Shown: piece after piece, positions 57,660 through 64,000 of the stretch
How the letters are laid out: every line of letters begins with the position of its first letter
Position numbering within the stretch: position 1 is the stretch's first letter
NCBI GenBank assembly: GCA_022592445.1
Contig: JABYQR010000129.1
Location: 47,808-111,807, forward strand
Length of the DNA: 64,000 nucleotides
DNA from: Cytidiella melzeri
Lineage: Eukaryota; Basidiomycota; Agaricomycetes; Polyporales; Irpicaceae
Reading direction: 5' to 3'
The notes under the pieces: generated by a model
The model's input: the letters and a program-made list of their open reading frames with translations, nothing else
What the model was told of the DNA's origin: nothing
Database searches by the model: none
Made by a program: the position numbers and the translations under genes

Positions 57660-57682
57660 AATGGTATTTTTGCAGAGCACTA
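57660..57682. mobile_element. hAT-like right terminal repeat
   Basis: The reverse complement TAGTGCTCTGCAAAAATACC matches the left terminus TAGTGCTTAGCAAATACC with small changes. If it closes the element that starts at 41536, that element contains the transposase remnant, solo LTR B and copia-2 as nested insertions. The 8-bp flanks (GTTCCAGC and AACGCAAG) do not match. Confidence 0.5.
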
Positions 57683-58043
57683 AACGCAAGGGTGCATTGA
57701 TGATGGTGGCTATGTCGATGTGGGTTGCAGCGCTGATTCTTGCGCAGTGCACAACTTGAAGCAGTATCTCATGAGACAACACTTTCACCTGTTCGGCACA
57801 GCACGTGAAGGGTTTCTAGGAATTTCCATGTATGAACTAATGAAGGGCACCCTACTTTTGTATTACCGCCACTGCTGTGATGTATCCTCTGCGTTTAATC
57901 AGCACCCCTCTCAAAGTTACTCGAAAGCCATAGACAGGAGAGCCCACGAAAGAACATCTTCGACACATTTTTTTGCGTGTGTCCACCGATGTTGTCCTGC
58001 ACTTGTCATCAAGATGCTAAACGGAACGTCGCAGGGGTATCCG
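57683..58043. other. Unassigned sequence left of the UTP21 pseudogene
   Basis: About 360 bp with a plus frame (57720-58109) that runs into the pseudogene. No similarity to the corresponding part of UTP21 was seen, so the duplication breakpoint is near 58044. Confidence 0.4.
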
Positions 58044-58803
58044 AGACTCAAGAAGTTACGAGCTGAGCCAGGGTATGCTTCATTCGTCCCTTTTGGATTT
58101 ATTGTCTGAACCACAACTTTTTTCTTAAACAGACAAGGTTCTCTGGCGAAAACAAAGGCCTCTAGCCTGTCAATTGTTGTCGCATCGCTGAAACTGACTT
58201 CGGTCACGTCGATTTCCTTCTCGACGAATTGGATAAGGGACTGGTATGATCATAAACTGGAAGCCTACACCGACGAGACATCTGTGAAAACATGGACAAT
58301 GAGAGACAAGCAAAACAGATGGGCGAAACCAAAGAAAAAGGGACATTGCCTGAGATCGTGTTCAACTATAAGCTTCAAATCGAAGACATAGAAAGCGATT
58401 GTCAGTGTCGTAATAGTCTCTGTGAATTCATCGGCTCACTGACTCGACACTCACAACACACAAAACGTTCTAGAGCTACATCAAAACGCTCTCACCTGCC
58501 GTGATCGACGTCGAGCTTCGATTTGTTGTCGCACTGGACGTCCAACGCTTGTTTCTAACCTCTCTCATCCAACGGTTGAAAATCCATCGCGCCTTGAGGG
58601 CGTGCAGACGCTTGAAAACGTGTTTTTGCGCATGCACGGCGACGTCCTCGTTGGGAAATCGGAAACGGGAGGAGGGTTGAGGAGGCTGCGGGAGGTGCCA
58701 AGAGCGGAGAGCGAGAGGGTGCTGGAGTTGCTCGCATCGTCTCTGGGGACGTTGGGTTTGTGAAGGAGGTTTTGTAGCTTCTGGTTCATGCGCTGTGCCG
58801 GTA
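58044..58803 (+). pseudogene. Decayed partial copy of UTP21
   Basis: 58044-58320 matches exon 7 end, intron 7 and most of exon 8 of the intact gene (32700-32960), with the intron still present, so this is a DNA duplication, not a processed copy. Sequence corresponding to about 33000-34380 is missing. 58350-58803 matches the end of exon 14, intron 14 and exon 15 (34390-34803), again with the intron. Frameshifts disrupt the exon-15 part (for example near 58590 and 58760). Confidence 0.88.
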
Positions 58804-58985
58804 GATGATATGTCAGAAGAGGTTATGCTTCAGCACAATTGCATGAGGCCGCATGCGCTTGATCTCTCACTGCAATTTGCGAAGTCTGAACTGGGACAGA
58901 GAGTAGATGGTGAGTGGATTAGGAGCAGCGACGGTAAGATACGAATCTTAATTTGATTTGAGACATGAAGTATACGTAGCGTCAG

Positions 58986-59893
58986 TCATAGCGATTTACT
59001 CGGCCTCTCCTTCTCTCTCTCTGCTTCTAACTCCACTATCCGACGCATATAGGAGTCACGTTTCACCCTCAGTTTCTCCAAGAATTCTTCGTCTGACATC
59101 TTCGGCATGCCCAAAAAGTCGAAGAATCGTTCGGAGAATGCTTTCGGCGGCTCGCGATGGTTTGAGACATCTGCAACAGTTGCCGTTGGGGACGATGTAT
59201 GCGCAGGACCCGGTGTGTACACGGGAGAAGGACGTGTCTCTGCCAATTTTTGCGACACGTATTTGACGCGAAGCACGGTTGACTCATTGTAAATGAGCTG
59301 CAGCAAAGTGCAGACTAGTCCGGCAGTTGTAGCACCTGGGATGATGCCCTTTGAGCCGCCTATATTTAGGAAGACAAAAATGTCAGCTCTGTCATGATAG
59401 ATGTAGAGAAAAGAGGTGCAACGTACGTCTAAACGAGTACAGCAAGCCACCTGTCAGCGCACCACTTATCGACGAATCGAGCAGCTTGTGCGTTCGCATC
59501 TCTGACCACGATAGATGACGATTTCTTTGTGTACTTCCTTCGACCCCTCCGTTTTGCCGTAAATCTTGAGAACCATCTACGTATAGAACTCGGAGGGGAC
59601 CGACCACATACTCGCGAAAGCCTGTCAAGTTCACCTCAGTGACGGAGTATGGGTTGAGGACAGAGACATACTGAAGAAGGTAGCACCAGTGATAGAGCTG
59701 CTGTAGGCTGAGGCCAGTGCGAGACGTCCTACGTTCTGTCGATGAAATGCACCGTACACGCTAGTGAGGAACGAAGAGGCTAAACCTGCGTCGCGTTGTC
59801 AATATGGTTATTTGAGTATACATCGACGTGGAAGACGGACTCGCATGTTATGAGTGTGCCTTTCAGGACCGTGTAAGGTGCGTCGGGATGCAT
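58986..59893 (-). CDS. Tim17/22/23-like membrane protein, intact copy
   Basis: Several minus-strand exons run from about 59893 to the stop at 58986. Exon joins are clear for the last three: ASAYSSSITGATFF-SFREYVVGPLRV, then GALTGGLLYSFRR-GSKGIIPGATTAGLVC. Gly/Ala-rich membrane segments with a positively charged loop (SFRRGSKG) and the GATTAGLVCTLLQLIYNEST helix resemble the Tim17/Tim22/Tim23 family of mitochondrial inner-membrane proteins. The C-terminal tail is hydrophilic (KAFSERFFDFLGMPKMSDEE, ending ERPSKSL). The first exon is uncertain: MHPDAPYTVLKGTLITCES is a candidate start, but its splice to GLASSFLTSVYG is not clean. A dead partial copy lies next to intact UTP21. Confidence 0.6.
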
Positions 59894-60005
59894 AGCCTGC
59901 AGAGAAACGTCGGCACTGCTGCCACGAGTGAAAGTCGAAAAGTGGCGAACTTTGCAGAGGCTGAGTCACGTGTCGGTCGCCGTGGTGCGTTTGCTCAGTC
60001 CGCGA

Positions 60006-60437
60006 TAGTGCTTAGCAAATACCATTAAATATTCCGACAGGGCTGTATTTACTGATTACCATTGAATACCAATATCACATGATTTATATTGAATAATAAT
60101 GTATTTAATAGTATTGGTATTGGTTAGTATTGGAATTTATTGGTATGTAATGGTAATTAATGTTATAGTCAGTGTTTGGGTGATGCAAGTTCAAGTCCTT
60201 GCTCAACTGAGTCTCTGATTGTCTTGCATTTATAGCTAACACATTGTAAAATGAACTCATGAAGATAGTAAGATGGTATGCATGACAATTGGTATGCACT
60301 ATAAGTAGCATCACTGTATATGTTACCACTACTTCATTAGAGCTTGGTATGTTCTGTTGTCTTGCAACTGGACAGTGCTACTACATAGACTTTGAACAGA
60401 TTGGTACATGTATGCTAATACACACAGGTGGCCACAG
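60006..60437. mobile_element. hAT left end, copy 2, interrupted by copia-3
   Basis: Same 432 bp as 41536-41967, beginning TAGTGCTTAGCAAATACC, with scattered substitutions. At base 432 (GGCCACAG) copia-3 begins, so the rest of this hAT copy would continue beyond the right LTR of copia-3, outside the window. The bases before the terminus (GTCCGCGA) are a candidate 8-bp duplication. Confidence 0.75.
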
Positions 60438-60985
60438 TGTTAAAACTATATAATATAATATAATATGATATGTAGTTTCCCACGCCTTATTACAAGGACG
60501 CTTTAAGGTAGCAGAGTTCCCACAGTCTTGATATGGGAATTATGCAACCGTATATGGAAACTCAAGTAGTAACCATCACATTAGCTGAGACGTACAGATA
60601 TGGGTTGTAGTAGTACTATACATATATGTACGCCTGTGTTCTAGTAGCATAGGAAATGACATGGAAAGCACGTATGACCCCAGAGGATGCCTAAAGCATA
60701 CATCTGAGGACAAGTACTAGTATGAGTCATTTACTCATTATGTACACCTATGGTACAAGTGCTGAGCCTAGTCATACAATGAGTCATGCACTCATAGCAT
60801 GAGTCATGCATGAGTCATGCACTTAGTAATACAGTAGAATAGCTGAAGTAGACATGTATAGTAGTTGCTTACATAAGTAGATACAGACATGTATATAAGC
60901 AGAGCTGCTGAAGCAGCAAGAATAAAAAGACTCATCTTCGAAGCTTAACAGCCTCTACCTCTCGCACACATATTCCACTTTGTTA
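60438..60985 (+). repeat. Copia-3 5' LTR
   Basis: 548 bp from TGTTAAAACTATATAAT to CCACTTTGTTA. It is unrelated in sequence to the copia-2 LTR, apart from general copia features. The middle holds repeated GAGTCATGCA motifs (60780-60825). A TATATAAGC box lies near 60890. Confidence 0.85.
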
Positions 60986-61001
60986 GGTTATGAGCCCCGG
61001 C
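60986..61001 (+). other. Copia-3 primer-binding site (half tRNA-iMet)
   Basis: GGTTATGAGCCCCGGC, identical to copia-2 although the adjoining LTRs are unrelated. Confidence 0.8.
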
Positions 61002-61491
61002 TTTTAGCTTAACTACATCCACACTCTCAACGACATCCACCAACCAGTATCCCCCAAGCTTTCTTATAAGTAAGTTTCTCTACTTTACTTTGTTTGGCCA
61101 CATAGTAGTAGTAGAGTTGTACTGGTTGACTGCCTCAGCTTCGAATACAATATTCCCAACTGATTTTCTACAGCTAATTCCCTCACCTACTTGCCCCTTG
61201 CGTATGCACTCCCAACCCAGCTGAATACTTAAGCCACCCTTGGTGGTTCTCGACTTTAACGAGTCGTGCATTACGCGGAATCTGCCTAACACGCAGTGTA
61301 AAATCTGGTGGTGAATGAACAAGCTCCCACTTGTACAAGTGGTAGATCGGCGGAGTAGTACAATAGGAGGGTAGTGTTGAGTGGCACTCTAAGCTCGTGA
61401 CTTAGAGGCCTAGGACCTTCGTGTTGGCGCACATCAGTCAGTCCTGGAATTAGAAATTGCCGCTTTTTGTAGCTGTAGAATTTCTTGAGGC

Positions 61492-61776
61492 ATGTCGTCC
61501 ACTTTTACTTTTGGTATCACGGAGATTGTGGACTCTCCAATACTTCGTGGTGTTTCTTACATGCGCCATTATGTTTTCGTCGTATCATACCGACTGGTAG
61601 AAGTCGAAGTTGCAAGTGGTCATACTCGTCTTGAATCACTTGTGGAAAACTTTTACTCACATTCGACTTTTCCATTAGCAATCCCCAGGACTTTCTCAAG
61701 GAAAGTGTTGTGGATTGAATACGACGACATAAATCTTATACTTTTGATTCTTTCTTCCAGACCATTATATTTTTGA
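61492..61776 (+). CDS. Copia-3 ORF1, conserved accessory protein
   Basis: A 94-codon frame starting MSSTFTFGITEIVDSP, homologous to copia-2 ORF1. Conserved blocks are TFGITEI, VSYMR, SYRLVEVE, LESLVENFYSH and IPRTFSRKVLWI. The tail after WI has diverged. As in copia-2, its stop (TGA, 61774-61776) is followed by two bases and the ORF2 ATG at 61779. Confidence 0.7.
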   Translation: MSSTFTFGITEIVDSPILRGVSYMRHYVFVVSYRLVEVEVASGHTRLESLVENFYSHSTFPLAIPRTFSRKVLWIEYDDINLILLILSSRPLYF

Positions 61777-61778
61777 AG

Positions 61779-62945
61779 ATGCCGAGCAACTCTCGCTGCA
61801 CTTCCCGTTGCGTCAATGCCCGCTTCGCTCCCCATTCTCCCAATGATCCCTACCGCATTCATGACTACACTCGGTTTGACCGTATGGGTCACCCCATTGT
61901 TATGGAGATAAGGAGTTCAGCAACTCCCATCTCTATCCGTATGAATCAAACCAATGCTCAGGATGCTAGGATCAATGTCAACTACGTTGACAGGGACGGA
62001 GTCAGGCGCATGGAATCGATGGAGTATAGTCTTCTCGGTCGTCATGGCTGGGACAGATTCAGGCAGAGTGATAGGCAAAGGCACCTCCGAGAGGTTAATT
62101 GTATTATCGATGAAGCCAATCGAGAGGCGGAATTGGACTTATACAGACGAAGGCCTCACAACGTCAGTGCGGAAATCAGGGCGCATCAAACCCAAACTTC
62201 TTCCAGGGTTAATGCTGCACCTCCTTGCCAATCTGCGTCGCCGTCGCACCCTCATCCTCATCGTCATCCTACTCCAATGCCACTGCCTTTTGTGAGTGCA
62301 GGATTATCGCTTTGGGACATGGTTGCCCAAGCATTAAATAATTTTGCATCTCCACAGACTTCTTCTACAATGGTCAATCCGCCTACACCGGTCATTCCGG
62401 ATATCGTTGATGGTATGAACGGTTTAAATATCAGTTCACCAGTTTCTCATGATTCTTTAGAACCAGTAGTCCAGGCCGCTTCAGCTGCCGAGCCTACTTT
62501 GGTTCCGTCCTCTACTACTCAGGAGGAGGGACAGGTTGAAGATGAATGGCCAATGGTATTCGCTCCCCAACCAGTCGTTCCCACCTTCTCATTCGACGAC
62601 TGGGTCCACGTTGATCGTACCGACACTAGGCCGGCTTCGCCTGTCTATCCGTGTGGTATGGTTTATGGCGTGGATAGACCAAAGGGGGAGGTATTCAGGC
62701 CGGAGCAGGTTTGTTCCATCCTCGCTATGCAACACGTCAACCACCCCAACTATATGCCCAATGAGCTGGTCCTACGCTCTAAGGGACTCGTCGAAACAAT
62801 GGTCGTAAGCATGGGAAACAAATGCGAACACTATCAAGAGATGGTTGAGGAGTTGGAAGAGTTTGCAAAGTCTCAGAGGATTAAAGAGATTACAGCCTGT
62901 ACCCGCATCTACCTCAAGCTAAAGGGGACAGTGGCCAGACTGTGA
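61779..62945 (+). CDS. Copia-3 ORF2, low-complexity accessory protein, frameshifted near its end
   Basis: The start is the ATG at 61779 (MPSNSRCTSRCVNARF), matching the MPARRTN start in copia-2. Charged, Arg-rich residues dominate the first half and a Pro/Ser/Val-rich segment the middle. The ordered C-terminal part shows VCSILAMQHVNHPNYMPNEL and ACTRIYLKLKG, aligned with ASARVAIMIRHG of copia-2. The frame ends at 62945, but a one-base shift near 62920 opens a second frame holding ADFHTAMEVFNGRDHLSNHQ and DWMSIFHREEEFKGK to 63189, which completes the copia-2 C terminus. So this copy is broken close to the end. Confidence 0.65.
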   Translation: MPSNSRCTSRCVNARFAPHSPNDPYRIHDYTRFDRMGHPIVMEIRSSATPISIRMNQTNAQDARINVNYVDRDGVRRMESMEYSLLGRHGWDRFRQSDRQRHLREVNCIIDEANREAELDLYRRRPHNVSAEIRAHQTQTSSRVNAAPPCQSASPSHPHPHRHPTPMPLPFVSAGLSLWDMVAQALNNFASPQTSSTMVNPPTPVIPDIVDGMNGLNISSPVSHDSLEPVVQAASAAEPTLVPSSTTQEEGQVEDEWPMVFAPQPVVPTFSFDDWVHVDRTDTRPASPVYPCGMVYGVDRPKGEVFRPEQVCSILAMQHVNHPNYMPNELVLRSKGLVETMVVSMGNKCEHYQEMVEELEEFAKSQRIKEITACTRIYLKLKGTVARL

Positions 62946-63189
62946 TAACATCTGGAACACCTACTTCATCTCAGTTGCAGACTTTCACACAGCGATGGAG
63001 GTCTTCAATGGTCGCGATCATCTTAGCAATCACCAGCTGGTCTGGCTGACTCAGAGACGTATGGAGAAGAAGGAAGACTGGATGAGCATCTTTCATAGGG
63101 AGGAAGAATTTAAAGGCAAAATGAAGGAGGTAAAGATCGAGCCCGCTGTGCTCGAGCCTTCTTTAGAGCCTGGATTGTCTTCTCTTTGA
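62946..63189 (+). pseudogene. Copia-3 ORF2 C-terminal part in a shifted frame
   Basis: Reads FHTAMEVFNGRDHL, then LVWLTQRRMEKKEDW and an acidic Glu/Lys-rich tail ending EPGLSSL at 63189. It corresponds to FHTAMQVVQGND and LVQIIAWRLKQNDDW in copia-2. Confidence 0.65.
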
Positions 63190-63230
63190 ACGGACTCTCT
63201 GCAAATCAAACTATACCGCGCACTGTATAC

Positions 63231-63250
63231 TATAAAATATCGCGATGTGT
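63231..63250 (+). promoter_or_regulatory. Conserved TATA-like block before ORF3
   Basis: TATAAAATATCGCGATGTGT, identical over 20 bases to 50295-50314 in copia-2, at the same place between ORF2 and ORF3. Confidence 0.5.
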
Positions 63251-63405
63251 ACCTTTATACTTTTACAAACGGTCATTTTCATTAGCGTAGTCCGTAGTGT
63301 ACTTGTATACTTTCTCTATCTCTCTCTTGTTCTGCTTCGAGTCACGACCATCACGTAGCGCATTCTGACGAACTTTTATGACTTTTCTTTACTTAGTTTG
63401 TAACA

Positions 63406-63971
63406 TTGTACTCTGGCTTCATTAGCGTGTACAATTCCGAATTACACCTCTTTGACTCAGAGAACTTTTGTGACGTCGACAGTGTTGCAAGACCCTGTGA
63501 AACACAACCGTGCCCTAACCGCTATAGATATTCGTTTGAAGCAGATTTAAACGAAGTTTATAGAATTATTGCATTGGTAACACAGGACCGGTATCTTGAA
63601 CCTTTTGAACATCAGAAAGAGCTCATTGGAGGTTACATAGGATCTGTACCGCATCTTGACGTACCTGCTTTAGTCAATTCATACCTTCTAGACTTAGCAA
63701 ATCGTCGAGAATCAGAACCACAGAACAACGAACCAGAAGTAGTAATAGATCAGGAACCATCAGAGATCATCACAGGCACAACTTACATTGGTGACACATC
63801 CAGTCAATCTCTAGATAAGAACTCAGATTCCGGAGAAAATACCGAAGTCAAGATCTTCTAGAAGAAACTTCTAAACAGACGTCATCACCTGTAATTGCAC
63901 CTGTAGTACCTCATATCTCTGAAGTGTACATACCGTACTACGACTTGATCCTTGATTGCTTTTGGTTATAA
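63406..63971 (+). pseudogene. Copia-3 ORF3, acidic accessory frame with one frameshift
   Basis: The open frame from the stop at 63400 to 63861 has no ATG. It contains RPCETQPCPNRYRYSFEADL, then HLDVPALVNSYLLDLANRRE and an acidic tail. A one-base shift near 63850 continues in a frame reading QDLLEETSKQTSSPVIAPVV to a TAA at 63969-63971, which overlaps the gag ATG as TAATG. The C-x-TQPCP-x-R motif links it to copia-2 ORF3. Confidence 0.55.
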
Positions 63972-64000
63972 TGGCTGAACCAGGAAAGATTAGCGGTAGT
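63971..64000 (+). CDS. Copia-3 Gag start, truncated by window end
   Basis: Ten codons, MAEPGKISGS, at the position where gag begins in copia-2. Only position and the overlapping TAATG support the call. Confidence 0.5.
   Translation, partial: MAEPGKISGS

Larger units (their letters stand above)
60438..64000 (+). mobile_element. Copia-3: 5' part of a copia element with extra reading frames, cut by window end
   Basis: The 5' LTR, primer site, ORF1, ORF2, TATA-like block, ORF3 and the first codons of gag are present, in the order seen in copia-2. The target duplication would be CACAG (60433-60437). The left border is fixed by comparison with the uninterrupted hAT copy at 41961-41975. Confidence 0.9.

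Noticed and set aside
58044..58803. Processed (retrocopied) pseudogene origin for the UTP21 fragment
   Set aside because: Introns 7 and 14 are retained and the downstream Tim17-like gene is also duplicated, so it was copied as DNA.

Overview
This window is nuclear DNA of a filamentous basidiomycete, most likely a wood-decay Agaricomycete. The signs are intron-dense genes with introns of about 50-60 nt, a secreted copper radical oxidase of the glyoxal oxidase type, an F-box protein of the kind expanded in mushrooms, and several half-tRNA-primed Ty1/copia elements. The exact order (Polyporales is a guess) cannot be read from the sequence.

Layout. 1-5.3 kb is AT-rich repeat debris with a long inverted repeat and one solo LTR (3446-4201). 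5.4-34.8 kb is a compact gene island: a small secreted protein, a copper radical oxidase, PNO1 and a URI/Bud27-like protein (divergent pair), a conserved fungal protein with PB1-like and retropepsin-like parts, SNU13, UBC9, a LaeA-like methyltransferase, mitoribosomal protein mS38, several short orphan genes, an F-box protein, GPI10/PIG-B, the proteasome beta-5 subunit PRE2 and UTP21. Many of these are housekeeping genes of ribosome biogenesis (PNO1, SNU13, UTP21) or protein turnover (UBC9, PRE2). Exon structures given here were worked out by hand and keep frame across every junction.

34.9-60 kb is a transposon nest. It holds an old copia remnant with a young, apparently intact copia element (copia-1, 35599-40813, identical LTRs) inserted in its 3' LTR; a decayed hAT element; a second solo LTR (45514-46272); and an 8.5-kb older copia (copia-2, 47566-56056). 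The nest is flanked by two diverged copies of a convergent gene pair. On the left UTP21 is intact and the Tim17-like gene is dead; on the right UTP21 is dead and the Tim17-like gene is intact. 60438-64000 is the 5' part of a third copia (copia-3), inserted in a second hAT copy and cut off by the window edge.

The most unusual feature is shared by copia-2 and copia-3. Between the 5' LTR and gag, where copia elements normally have only a short leader, both carry about 3 kb with three extra reading frames: ORF1 of about 92 codons, ORF2 of about 400 codons, and an acidic ORF3. There is also a conserved TATA-like block before ORF3. ORF1 and ORF2 are separated by exactly two bases in both elements, and ORF3 overlaps the gag start in both. 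The two elements have different LTRs and diverged proteins, so this arrangement has been kept for some time.
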